A stretch of 64,000 nucleotides of DNA from Nematostella vectensis (Eukaryota; Cnidaria; Anthozoa; Actiniaria; Edwardsiidae). Every line of letters begins with the position of its first letter. Positions within the stretch are counted from its first letter, which is position 1. Under the pieces are notes generated by a model. The model had not been told where the DNA came from. It did no database searches and was given only the letters and a program-made list of their open reading frames with translations. Both the position numbers and the translations under genes were made by a program. Below are positions 21,351 through 33,383 of the stretch, piece after piece. The stretch covers positions 14,422,856 through 14,486,855 of the forward strand of contig NC_064040.1 in the NCBI RefSeq assembly GCF_932526225.1, given 5' to 3'.

Positions 21351-21357
21351 GGGAAGT

Positions 21358-22137
21358 TTATTTGTGACTGTACAAAAAAACAGGCAAATGATCAGTGATA
21401 CCTACTAAACATATCCCCGCCTTAGCAATTTTTTTGCGGTACATTGGTATAAATATGGTCGATAAGGGTTGCGCTGTGATCTCTTGCAGCATATTATGAA
21501 CTTTTTCACAATCATACAATGGATGTCTATAAAGGCAGCCAATGAGAACGTTCTTTTGTTTGGCCCTTGTTATTTCAATCCAACAAGATTCAATGCCGCC
21601 CTCAGCTATTTCTAAATCACGCCTTCTAATGAAATCTAATTCGTGCGATATGTAAATCCCGACTCCGCCTGCATTAGTCGGTGAGTTTGTATTCACAAAA
21701 ACATAACCTGGAATATTAATGTTATAAACATTATTATCTGTAAGTTTTGTTTCTGAAATCGCAATTATGTCCGGAGCACTTTTAACAGTCAAAAGAACAT
21801 CTTCTAACGACGTTAAGTTCGCCGATAGGCTGCACATATTCAGATGGATCATAGAAAAGCCGCAGTGCTTGTTTGCATGGAAGAGATTTCCAGAGCGTTT
21901 GATTGAATAATATTGCGATTCTATGTTCTCATTGTATAGGCTATCGTGAGTCTCCCTTTCGTTTTCTGGGCTGACAATAATATCTTTAAATAAATCTATA
22001 TTATCAATAAGGATTTGATGTGATCGATGTACCCACCCACCAGTAATCTTAAGAAACTCCTGGGAGTCCAAGGTGAAAAATGGAAGCTCCGAGAGCGGAT
22101 TTATACGACTAGTCGAATCCATCACAAAAATAAGCAA
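21358..22137 (-). pseudogene. LINE copy 2: endonuclease with internal deletion
   Basis: Open frame of 259 codons. It shows the motifs HLNMCSLSAN, IIAISETKLTD, NAGGVGIYIS, IGCLYRHP and finally GITDHLPVF. Between YDCEKVHNMLQEI and the final GITDHLPVF only about 25 residues remain, so the block with the catalytic GDFN and TRITxxS-type motifs has been lost by deletion. The enzyme cannot have a complete active site. Confidence 0.78.
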
Positions 22138-23413
<1,276 letters not shown>

Positions 23414-23745
23414 TTAGTTTATTGGTACCGTGTAAAGACTTTTACATTAGTGTGAATCCAATAAATTTAACATTAAGCCATTCAAATTCTCAAAAATACA
23501 TATATACAGACAAAAGAACATAGAGAAGATACCAGTACCCTTTAAATAATTATTCTTTAAAAAAAGAATGTATGTAAGCTTAGGGGTGAATAAAAGGTTG
23601 TTTCTTTTTTCTTGTAAATTGTTCTATTGATTTGTTGAATGGCTTGGCCCTATTCATGGCTGATTAGCTTTTACTTATTCATGAGCATCGTTCAAGAGAG
23701 TTACTCATATGTAGTAATGACAGGGGAAAGGGGTTGGAATATTGT

Positions 23746-23988
23746 ATTTCAAAATATATGGATGTTTGCTAGAGATGAAAGATGGATTAAGAGAAAAAGG
23801 ATTTCATTTATCAAAATTTGTTTTTAGTATCTAATGAGTTAATTGGTAAAAATGTATAAAAAGGATTTCAAAATATATGGATGTTTGCTAGAGATGGAAG
23901 ATGGATAAGAGAAAAAGGATTTTATTTATCAAAAATTTGTTTTTAGTATCTAATGAGTTAATTGGTAAAAATGTATAAAAAGGATTAG
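23746..23988. repeat. Two-copy tandem duplication, ~119-bp unit
   Basis: Both copies start near ATTTCAAAATATATGGATG and end with GTATAAAAAGGATT, differing by a few changes. It ends about 30 bp before the 5' terminal repeat of the gypsy element. Confidence 0.9.
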
Positions 23989-24020
23989 GAATGAGGATCA
24001 GGTATAGTTTGAGAGTTTTC

Positions 24021-24104
24021 TGTTGTATTATGTATGATTGCGTGACGTTGTATGACGTCACGGTTTGGAGATAATAAAAAGACTTAGCACTTGACCGTCG
24101 TACA
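24021..24104 (+). repeat. 5' LTR of the gypsy element (end uncertain)
   Basis: Begins TGTTGTATTATG and may end at TACA before the PBS-like TGGTGGCAGCCC. Only the first 48 bp recur at the 3' end, so 84 bp is an estimate and unusually short for this family. It contains TGACGTCA at 24053-24060 and AATAAA at about 24073. Confidence 0.55.
24053..24060. promoter_or_regulatory. CRE-like site TGACGTCA in the LTR
   Basis: Perfect palindromic CRE (the CREB/ATF consensus), also present at 29388-29395 in the 3' repeat. A role in element transcription is inference from the motif. Confidence 0.45.
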
Positions 24105-24867
24105 ATATGGTGGCAGCCCTGAGGACCCGCTAAAAATCAGTTTTTAGCAGCCTAATATCCAAGTGAACAAGTCAGCGTTTTATCTGGGACATTCCGTTGG
24201 ACAAACCGAAGAAAAACAGGGAAAAAACTGTGGGAGACACGATCCGTTTGACACTCTGCACAAAAACTTAACCTCAGCGAGTATAGTTCAAGTCAAGGGA
24301 CAACATACCGCCGACTTCAATTCACCGAGCTGGAAAGAAACACAAGAACCACAGACAGCTACCACACACTGGGAAGTACAATCTACGTCGACTTAACAGC
24401 TGAGTTGGTTTATTCAAAGAGTATTTTCTGTAAATAAGCTTACCGTTGTCAGAAGTAAACTACGACAAGCCGGCAGGTTCACATCAATTCCAATTCTAGG
24501 AGGACTTTCATCTCAAGCGGGTATTTATAACGACTCCGGACGTGCACAGACTTTAACTAGAGTAGTGTTAGGGCAGTTTAAAGTAAGCATAACGGGGTTT
24601 TCTTGCCGTTCCAAAGGGGACTCGGCAGGCTTATTCAGTTTGAGAGTTTTCATTCACGAAAATAAAACGTGCCATCGACGTTTTGACCGCGCGCGGCCTG
24701 GGACCGTAACACAGGTATACCGCGCACGCTATAATTTTCTAGTACGATATTTTTCGCGATTTCGCGACGTTTTTTCGCGCATATTTTTTCAGATATGTTT
24801 TTTAAGCGCTATTTACTTCTTAAAATTTTCACTCTGTCTTTGTTATTGTGCGAATTTATTTACAGTA

Positions 24868-25130
24868 ATGGCTACATATCAGATCCCAGCCCCACCCCCA
24901 ATGTCGTTACAGGGAGACGTAGTGGAGAACTGGCAGGACTTCGAATCCTCATGGGACTATTATACCATTGCTACCGATCTAAGGTCGAAATTTACATTCC
25001 CTCCAGGCAAGGAAATAGTAGCCGCAACACTTTGCACGGTAATGGGCCCTGAAAGCAAAAAGATAATAAACTCATTACCCACCCTGACCAACGCCGACAG
25101 GAAAGACTCGAAGAGGATTATAGTGTGGAA
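24868..25130 (+). pseudogene. gag N-terminal part, interrupted by a SINE
   Basis: Starts at an ATG reading MATYQIPAPPPMSLQG, then ENWQDFESSWDYYTIATDL, a typical gypsy gag capsid N-terminus. The frame runs to the SINE at 25131. After the SINE, LRKYFLPQRNVLYERFVFNS resumes at 25481 and is continuous with the pol frame. The open frame extends upstream to 24565, but that sequence does not look like gag. Confidence 0.72.
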
Positions 25131-25480
25131 GCACGGGTGGCCTAGTGTGTTAGCGCGTTGGCCTCTCACCGCTGTGGCCCAGGTTCGAATCCTGGCTCAA
25201 ACTGGGGATTTTTTCCGGGTTTCTGCCTTGAATCGAATTTGTCACAAGTGAGTTGAAGTTATTCTCCCGTGTTTCCAGTCTTCTCGGATAAGGACACTAA
25301 ACCGGAGGTCCCGTCTCTTCAAGCTGTACTACACTAAACCTGAACCGAAGGGACGTAAAAGAACCACTGGGGACGCAATAAACCCTCTGGCAGTGACCAC
25401 CCCCAGTGACAGTGCTTGCTTAATGCCTCCTAGTATTAGCGAAAGCTACTTAGGAGTAATAATAATAAGAAGAAGAAGAG
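25131..25480 (+). mobile_element. tRNA-derived SINE inserted in gag
   Basis: About 350 bp. The tRNA-like head has an A-box-like segment GTGGCCTAGTGTGTTAGC and a perfect B box GGTTCGAATCC (25182-25192), the internal RNA polymerase III promoter. It is followed by a non-tRNA body and a 3' tail of AAT and AAG triplets. It splits the gag frame between DSKRII and LRKYFL. Clear target-site duplications were not found. Confidence 0.8.
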
Positions 25481-28375
25481 CTTAGAAAATACTTTTTACC
25501 CCAACGCAACGTGCTGTATGAACGGTTTGTTTTCAACTCTGCAACACAGAAGCCCTCCGAGTCCGCCGACGAATATGTCGTCCGCCTGCGTCATCTAGCC
25601 AAGTCTTGTGAGTTCGGTGACTTGAAGGACTCTCTCATCCGAGATCGGATAGTCATAGGTACTACCGATGAGAGTGGACGTGAACGCCTTTTAAGGGAAC
25701 GGCCGGTGCCAAGCCTAAATAAGGTGGTGGAAAGCCTTCGAGCTGCCGAGATCTCAAGAACTCACCGACAAGCGATAAGCGGGAAACCATACTCGAACCA
25801 GGCAGAAACCATTCACCATACAGATAAGAGGCAGCCGAACAGAAGAAACAACCAAAGAAAGGGCCGGGGTAACAACGGTAACAACGGTGGACAACAAAAA
25901 ACAAACGGGAACAAAAGAAGGCAAACCCAAGACTGTAGACCACCAGCCCCGGGAAGCCATAACTCCTCCACCTCCTGTCACTGGTGTGGAAAAAAGGCAG
26001 ACCATGTCAAGAAAGATTGTCCTGCTAAGGATGCAAAGTGCCGTAACTGCGGCAAAACAGGCCACTACGCCGTAGTCTGTCGGTCAAACAAACAAGTGCA
26101 TGAAGTAAATAGAGAAGAGGAAGGAAGCTACCAGGAAGATTACTATTTAGACGACTGCTACTTCATGGGCGAAGTGAGCACCCCCAACGATGAATTCTGG
26201 TCAGCGGAAGTGCTCATAAACCACAACCCCTGTACCTTGAAACTTGATAGTGGGTCAAAGGTGACAGTGGTTGGCGACAAGGCACCGTGGTTGGAAAACC
26301 GGCGACTGGACAAGGCGACAAGCATGTTCAGAGGATCCGGTGGAGTGAACTTGTCCCACTTGATAAAAGGACAGATAACAGACGCCTTATTTGCAGTCGG
26401 AGGGAGGACACACCGCGAAAATGTTTACGTCATGAAGAACAAATCTAAGAATCTACTTTCCAAGTCAGCAATCCAGGCACTCCAGCTGTTAATACCGTCA
26501 GCAGCAGTGCACAATGTGGAGACCGACCCTAATTTCAAGGCAGAATTCCCCGAGTTATTCAAAGGGCTGGGCCTCATGAAGGATAAGTACAAGATACCTC
26601 TGAAACCGGACGCAGTATCAGTTTGTCTATACACACCCCGACGTGTACCGCACCCACTTCTCCCTAAGGTCAAAGAGAAGCTACTGGCCATGGTTCGTCA
26701 GAAGGTAATCTCACCAGTAAGCGAGCCCACAGACTGGTGCTCAGGCATGGTGATCGCTCCCAAGCGCAATGGTGATGTAAGGATCTGCGTTGACCTGACA
26801 CCGCTGAACAAGGCAGTAAAACGAGAGATCCACCCTATGGCAAGTGTCGACGAGAACTTGGCAAAGCTTAAGGACAGCAAAGTCTTCACCAAGCTAGACG
26901 CCAACTCTGGATTTTGGCAAATACCCCTCGACGAGGAGTCTCGGTTGCTCACCACCTTTGTCACACCATTTGGCAGGTACTGCTTCAACCGCCTCCCATT
27001 TGGAATCAGCTCAGCCCCTGAGATATTTCAGCGTACCATGTCTCGAATCCTAGAGGGCCTCGATTGCACAGTTTGTCACATGGATGACATCCTCATACAT
27101 GGGCCGACACAGGAGCCTCACGACAGCCGTGTCCGAAAAGTGTTACAGCGGCTCAAGGACGCTGGAGTCACATTGAACGAGAAATGTGAGTTCTCTAAAC
27201 AGCGCATGAAGTTTCTCGGGCATGTAATCTCGGAGGATGGGGTAGAAGCAGACCCGGAGAAAACCAAAGCAATCCAAGATTTTCCCCGACCTACCACTGT
27301 GACAGAGCTCCAGCGTTTCAATGGTATGGTCAACCAGCTGGCCAAATTTATACCCGACCTAGCAACCATCAATGAGCCCCTACGCCAGCTACTTAAGAAA
27401 GAGCAGCAGTGGCTTTGGGATCAGCCTCAGGAAATGGCCTTTCAGGCGATCAAGACGAAACTGACCTCTACAGATGTGCTGGCACACTACGATCGAAACA
27501 AACGAAGCATCGTCGCTGCCGGGCTTGGAGCAGTCTTACTACAAAGCGACAGCAGCGGTAACCGGCGCCCAATCGCCTTCGCTTCACGCTCTCTAAACGA
27601 CACGGAGAAGCGATACGCAGTCATCGAGAAGGTGGCGCTGGCCGCCACGTGGGCATGTGAAAAGTTCTCAGACTACATCCTTGGGACACCATTCACCCTA
27701 GAAACGGACCACCGCCCACTGGTACCCCTTCTCTCGAGCACAGACCTCTCCAAGCTGCCCCCGAGGGTTTTGAGGTTTCGCCGCCGAATGGCCAGGTATT
27801 CACCAGAGGTCACTTACGTGCAAGGAGTGCACCAAAACACAGCGGACGCCCTGTCTCGTGCACCCACAAGCAGTCCCACTCCCCAGGACTTAAAACAAAT
27901 CGAGGAATTAGAAGAACACAGCGAATCAGTCCTAGAGTCCCTACCTGCAACGGAACGGCGCCTCAAAGACATCCAGGAAGCCCAGGACTGCGACGCCATA
28001 TGCAAGCAGGTGAAGACCTACTGCTTAGAGGGATGGCCTCCCATTATGCCATCCCTACCACTCCTAAAGCCATACTGGGAGAAGAAGCAACACTTGACGG
28101 TCAACCGAGGAATCCTGATGTATGATCACAGGCTAATTATCCCCTCAAGCATGCAACTAGAGATGCTGGAGACCATTCATGAAGGCCATCTTGGCATTAC
28201 CAAGTGCCAAGGGCGCGCGAGCTCCTCAGTGTGGTGGCCGCTCATAACCAAGCAGATAGAAGCAATGGTCAACAGATGCCAAACTTGCGCCAAACTTAGA
28301 CCAGAGCGAAGAGAACCCCTTATGGCGCTGTCTTTCCCAAACCTACCATGGAGCCGTCGGTACAGACCTCTTTGA
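25481..28375 (+). pseudogene. gag C-terminus and pol (protease, RT, RNase H, integrase start)
   Basis: The 954-codon frame (ATG 25511, but translation would enter from gag) has two CCHC-type zinc knuckles near residues 156-190 (CHWCGKKADHVKKDC and CRNCGKTGHYAVVC), protease LKLDSGSKVTVVG near 242, RT with RICVDLTPLN, FTKLDANSGFWQIPL and catalytic VCHMDDILIHG near 522, RNase H with FTLETDHRPL near 730, and the integrase zinc region HEGHLGITKC plus RCQTCAKL near 895-930. At the RNase H start the sequence reads RSIVAAGLGAVLL, lacking the usual catalytic Asp, apparently a small in-frame deletion. The frame ends early by a frameshift near 28345. Confidence 0.87.
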
Positions 28376-29141
28376 ACTAGAACAGACCGACTACCTTATC
28401 GTTGTCGACTACGCAAGCCGATGGTTTGAAATCCGAAAGCTAGGATCAACTACCTCAGCTGCAGTCACGCGCCGCATGTGCGAGATCTTTGCTCTGCACG
28501 GAATACCGGACACAGTCGTCTCGGATAACGGACCCCAGTATGTTAGCCAGGAATTTACCAACTTTGCCAAGGACATGGGGTTCACCCACATCACCTTCTC
28601 TCCACACTACCCACAAGCAAATGGTGAGGTCGAGAGAGCGGTCCAGACCGCCAAGAACATCCTGCGAAAGAACACAAACCCACACCTTGGTCTCCTAGCA
28701 TACCGTTCTGCCCCCCTGGCAAACGGCCTAACCCCTAGTGAGATTCTGATGGGGCGGTCCCCGAGAACCTAAGACCCCGAAAGATCGACCAAGAGCAGCT
28801 GCTTAAGAGAGAACAAGAATATCGAGAGCGCTACTCCAGTAACTAACTCTCGCCACAGGGCTATGGAACTCCCAACACTCCACCAAGAAAACAAGGTGTT
28901 CATAAGGGACCAGCAAAGGTACGGAGAGATAGAGAAGAAACTTGCAAGCCCGAGATCCTACCAACTGGTAACAGAAAATGGCTCAGGGATCAGAAGGAAC
29001 AGAAGAGCGTTAGTCCATGAACCAGTGGTGACATCTGGAGAGTCCAGCTCCCTACCGAGCCCTTCCAACCGACCACCAGTACGCGAAGGAGGAGAAGGAT
29101 CGCCAGGACCTGCTGCGTCTCCCCCCCCCCCCCCCCCCTAG
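28344..29141 (+). pseudogene. Integrase core and C-terminus (frameshifted)
   Basis: In the shifted frame the integrase core is readable: GAVGTDLFELEQTDYLIVVD (first Asp), VSDNGPQYVSQEF (second Asp) and PQANGEVERAVQTAKNIL (catalytic Glu), ending NGLTPSEILMGR. A second frameshift near 28770 and a TAA near 28845 break the tail, which continues as HQENKVFIRDQQRYGEI, a gypsy integrase C-terminal type sequence, to a poly-C run near 29120-29138. All three DDE residues are still present. Confidence 0.82.
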
Positions 29142-29355
29142 CCCATCTAAGGCAGTAGTTAGAAGGTCGGGCAGACTTTTAAAGCCCACTAATAATCCAG
29201 AATGATTTATTATTAGTTGGACGTTCACAAGTGTCACTGAACACCTGATTATGATGATTATATAGTGTGGATGCAAATTCGCATTTAGACCGTTCCAATT
29301 CAAGTTTGTTAGTTATAAGTTTATGGACATGATCTTGTGTAAACTGAAAGGGGGA

Positions 29356-29403
29356 TGTTGCATTATGTATGATTGCGTGACGTTGTATGACGTCACGGTT
29401 TGG
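29356..29403 (+). repeat. 3' LTR of the gypsy element, truncated
   Basis: 48 bp matching 24021-24068 with one difference (TGTTGCATT for TGTTGTATT), after which similarity stops at GGTTTGG. The preceding AAAGGGGGA fits a polypurine tract. Confidence 0.75.
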
Positions 29404-30417
29404 GCCCTTTAGTTTGATTATAGATTTTCCCTTGCTTAAAATACCTTAAATTATGCACTATCTGCTATATTATTGACTGTGTAAACTCAGTCATGATATT
29501 TTTATTTCAGGATAGTCCCTCTTACAAACTTGATAAGACAGTTTGAAAGCAAAATATAATATCAACTCATCTCTTATTTATTCAAGGATCACATATAAAC
29601 TCGAGGGTCCCTTTTTTTGAGGGTCCTGAACCCAAAGAATTATTTTTTTGTAGATTCTCTGAAGTATACTCAATAAATAAAACAAGACTAACATAAATTT
29701 ATTAGTTTTAAGATCTTATTATATGGCAAATATAAATATATTTTTCGGTATCAGGTGTCTATCAAGTTTAACTCTACATAAAGAGCACAAATCCCTCTTT
29801 TAATGCAAATAGTATCCTGGGTACTGACAATAAAAACTACTAATGGTGTCATTGTTCACGGTATTTTCTAGGGGGATTGGGAGAGAATAATTTTATAATA
29901 ATAGAAAAGGTAAAAGTAATAAGCCATGCATTTTTGTGTATTTTAGATAGGGCTCATTTTAGGAGTTGGGAAACCTGGAACATAGTCAAAGTGTAGAATC
30001 CTGTTGTTATATCCCTGGGTGTGTCTCTCACTAAAGTTTAGTCTTTTTAGTGGTTGGGGAGAGGGGGATGTTGGGATGGGGACAAAACCCTAGTTTAGAG
30101 TGGCAAATAAAGCTGGCCTCGCTTTTAGGCAGTGCCTAAATCTATATATATTAGGTTTCATATGTCATCAATATTGACTACATTTTTGTACTTTGTGTTC
30201 TATACTAGTCATCGATGACTGGAGTTGAGTCTCACATAGGCGACACATTCAGTGAAGTCAAACTCAACTAGCTAACGGATACGAATCAAGCTCTTATATT
30301 TGTATCGCAAAATTAATACATTTGTGCCGATGGAATGTAATGATAGAGGCAGAAATGTTTATTTCGAAGGCATGTGAATAACACGTGGATTTATGAAGAG
30401 AGTGCAGTATAGGTACG
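29404..30417. other. No gene seen
   Basis: AT-rich sequence with no recognised gene or repeat. Confidence 0.45.
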
Positions 30418-30835
30418 AGTATATAAGGGGGGACATAACGTGCTAGTGTCACTCTAGCGTTTAAGCCATATTAACTTTTGCTAATTTTTTGGTGTATTTT
30501 TTTTCTCCGGCCCTTAAGCCCGAGAGCACGCAATGCTGAGCATTGGTTCGGGGAACACGGTCCAGAGTTTTTCCCACAGGGTTTTTACCTCTGGTTTACG
30601 TGTCCGGCTCAGTATTAACTTCTTGTAAATATAAATAAGGTGATTATAATATTTCACTTTTTCAGATTGTAATCGTATTGGACATTCAGCAGTGTTTACT
30701 GCTTGTCAGATTGTTTTGCATTGTAATGGTCATTCAGCAGTAGTGATTACTGCTCGCTTGGCTACATATCCAAAATAAACAGGAGTCCTCCTGAACTGTG
30801 ATTGTTGTAAAGTGTTATGAAATGGTGGCAACATT
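30418..30835 (+). repeat. Possible solo LTR remnant
   Basis: A TATA-like AGTATATAAGG (about 30418), a poly-A signal AATAAA at about 30774 and a terminal TGGTGGCAACA resembling the primer-binding-site start after the gypsy LTR (TGGTGGCAGCC) occur in the order expected for an LTR and PBS. Boundaries and terminal TG/CA are not certain. It could equally be a cellular promoter fragment. Confidence 0.3.
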
Positions 30836-30867
30836 CCATTTTCTACGTGATTTTTTCACGATAACAC

Positions 30868-31110
30868 TTGGGGCATACAACACAGGTAGCCCATCACTAG
30901 GGGGGCACAGCACAGGTAGCCCAACATTAGGGGTGCACAACACAGCTAGCCCATCATTAGGGGGCGAAAAACACAGGTAGCCCATCACTAGGGGGCACAA
31001 CACAGCTAGCCCATCAGTAGGGGGGCAAAAAACACAGCTAGCCCATCACAAGGGGTGCAAAACACAGGTAGCCCATCACTAGGGGGCGAAAAACACAGGT
31101 AGTACATATA
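30868..31110. repeat. ~30-bp tandem repeat, about 8 copies
   Basis: Imperfect units built on CACAGGTAGCCCATCACTAG and GGGGC with A-rich linkers of variable length. Short frames across it are accidental. Confidence 0.88.
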
Positions 31111-31605
31111 AAGGCACACCGTCCATCACATCTTCACAGACTAGCTATTTTTTAGATTTGAACACAGGTAGGCCACCAGTCTCACATTAAGTTTGGAAGA
31201 TCTATAAGAGAGATTGTATGTGCAAAACTGAGTTTGACATAAATTCTATATTTTGCAAAGAATAATTAAGACTGTTGGAAGGGCACTCGGTAAATACATT
31301 CTAACAACCCTGCTATTCTCATAATTCTAGTTAAAAAAAATAAATACAACAACAAAAGTTGAGAAAAAATCACACGTAGATCAGTGCTGTTTATTCAAAG
31401 GTTCTTTAAAGGCCTTAAAGTGCATACACCTATTTCAAGCATAACATACAGTAGGAAGTAGGCTTGCTACTAACTCGTGTTTGATTTACTAAAAATATCC
31501 AAACATGTCCACTAACAACAAGCTAGAAAAGTACAGATTTTTTCTTTTTTTCTTTAGGTATCTTGCCCAGTCCATGCTCTCAAAAGCGGACCTCTTTGTT
31601 CCCCT
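31111..31605. other. No gene seen
   Basis: Spacer between two tandem arrays with no recognised feature. Confidence 0.45.
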
Positions 31606-33383
31606 GTGTACAGCACCCCCTCCCTCACCACCACCCCCTTAGTTACGGGCCTTAAAATGGCTATTTAATTATAAGCATTTCCCCTCCCACACTACCACCC
31701 CCTTAGTTACGGGCTTCAAAATGGTCATTTAATGATAAGCATTCCTCTCCCTCACTACCATCCCCTTAGTTACGGGCTTAACAATGGCTATTTTATGATA
31801 AGCATTTATCTCCCACACTACCACCCCCTTAGTTACGGGCCTAAAAATGGCCATTTAATGATAAGCATTCCCCTCCCACACTACCACCCCCTTAGTTATG
31901 GGCTTAACAATGGTCATTTAATGATAAGCATTCCCCCTCCCTCACTACCATCCCCTTAGTTACGGGCTTCAAAATGGTCATTTAATGAAAAGCATTCCTC
32001 TTCCACACTACCACCCCTTAGTTACGGGCTTAACAATGGTCATTTAATGATAAGCATTCCCCCTCCCTCACTACCACCCCCTTAGTTAAGGGCTTAACAA
32101 TGGCCATTTAATGATAAGCATTCCCCCTCCCTCACTACCACCCCCTTAGTTACGGGCTTAACAATGGTCATTTAATGATAAGCATTCCCCCTTCCTCACT
32201 ACCACCCCCTTAGTTACGGGCTTCAAAATGGCCATTTAATGATAAGCATTGACCCCTCCCACACTACCACCCCCTTAGTTACAGGCTTCAAAATGGCCAT
32301 TTAATGATAAGCATTCCCCCTCCCTCACTACCACCCCCTTAGTTACGGGCTTAACAATGGTCATTTAATGATAAGCATTCCCCCTCCCTCACTACCACCC
32401 CCTTAGTTACGGGCTTCAAAATGGTCATTTAATGATAAGCATTCCTCTTCCACACTACCACCCCTTAGTTATGGGCTTAACAATGGTCATTTAATGATAA
32501 GCATTCCCCCTCCCTCACTACCATCCCCTTAGTTACGGGCTTCAAAATGGTCATTTAATGATAAGCATTCCTCTTCCACACTACCACCCCTTAGTTACGG
32601 GCTTAACAATGGTCATTTAATGATAAGCATTCCCCCTCCCTCACTACCACCCCCTTAGTTAAGGGCTTAACAATGGCCATTTAATGATAAGCATTCCCCC
32701 TCCCTCACTACCACCCCCTTAGTTACGGGCTTAACAATGGTCATTTAATGATAAGCATTCCCCCTCCCTCACTACCACCCCCTTAGTTACGGGCTTCAAA
32801 ATGGCCATTTAATGATAAGCATTGACCCCTCCCACACTACCACCCCCTTAGTTACAGGCTTCAAAATGGCCATTTAATGATAAGCATTCCCCCTTCCTCA
32901 CTACCACCCCCTTAGTTACGGGCTTAACAATAGTCATTTAATGATAAGCATTCCCCCTCCCTCACTACCACCCCCTTAGTTACGGGCTTCAAAAGTCATT
33001 TAATGATAAGCATTCCTCTTCCACACTACCACCCCTTAGTTACGGGCTTAACAATGGTCATTTAATAATAAGCATTCCCCCTCCCTCACTACCACCCCCC
33101 TTAGTTACGGGCTTCAAAATGGCCATTGAATGATAAGCATTCCCCCTCCCTCACCACCACCCCCTTAGTTACGGGCTTCAAAATGGCCATTGAATGATAA
33201 GCATTCCCCTCCCTCACCACCACCCCCTTAGTTACGGGCTTCAAAATGGTCATTTAATGGTAAGCATTCCTCTTCCACACTACCACCCCCTTAGTTACGG
33301 GCTTAACAATGGTCATTTAATGATAAGCATTCCCCCTCCCTCACTACCACCCCCTTAGTTACGGGCTTCAAAATGGTCATTTA
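31606..33383. repeat. 64-bp minisatellite overlapping the stop codon of copy B
   Basis: About 28 units of about 64 bp containing CACCCCCTTAGTTACGGGCT, AATGGTCATTTAATGATAAG and CATTCCCCCTCCCTCACTAC. A higher-order period of 573 bp (nine units) is visible: the rare variants TTAAGGGCTTAACAATGGCC at 32088 and 32661 and ACAGGCTTCAAAATGGCC at 32281 and 32854 recur at that spacing. On the minus strand the unit contains GGGAATGCTTATCATTAA, the last codons and stop of the fibrinogen-like exon, so the array appears to have grown from the gene's 3' end. Confidence 0.93.

Larger units (their letters stand above)
18820..22137 (-). mobile_element. Non-LTR retrotransposon (CR1/L2-like LINE), degenerate, copy 2
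   Basis: Minus-strand LINE with endonuclease (22137-21358), linker (21350-20580), RT (20576-19548) and C-terminal domain (19481-19164). Its 3' end near 18820-18860 carries AATAAAGATG and a short TGATTTGA-type tandem tail. Frameshifts near 21355 and 20940, a stop near 20581 and a deletion inside the endonuclease make it inactive. Confidence 0.85.
24021..29403 (+). mobile_element. Ty3/gypsy LTR retrotransposon, degenerate
   Basis: Plus-strand element with matching terminal repeats (24021-24068 and 29356-29403, both beginning TGTTG), gag, and pol in the order protease, RT, RNase H, integrase, the Ty3/gypsy order. A purine tract AAAGGGGGA stands directly before the 3' repeat and TGGTGGCAGCCC, a PBS-like start, follows the 5' one. 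Gag is interrupted by a SINE and pol by frameshifts near 28345 and 28770. Confidence 0.88.

Noticed and set aside
24565-24867. N-terminal extension of gag
   Set aside because: The frame is open, but composition is unlike gag and a typical gag start (MATYQIPAP) is at 24868; it is probably 5' untranslated sequence.
25131-25205. A true tRNA gene
   Set aside because: The B box is perfect, but a clean acceptor stem and anticodon arm could not be folded, and the sequence continues into a SINE body and tail.
31606-33383. CRISPR-like array
   Set aside because: Tandem 64-bp units with higher-order structure and no spacers.
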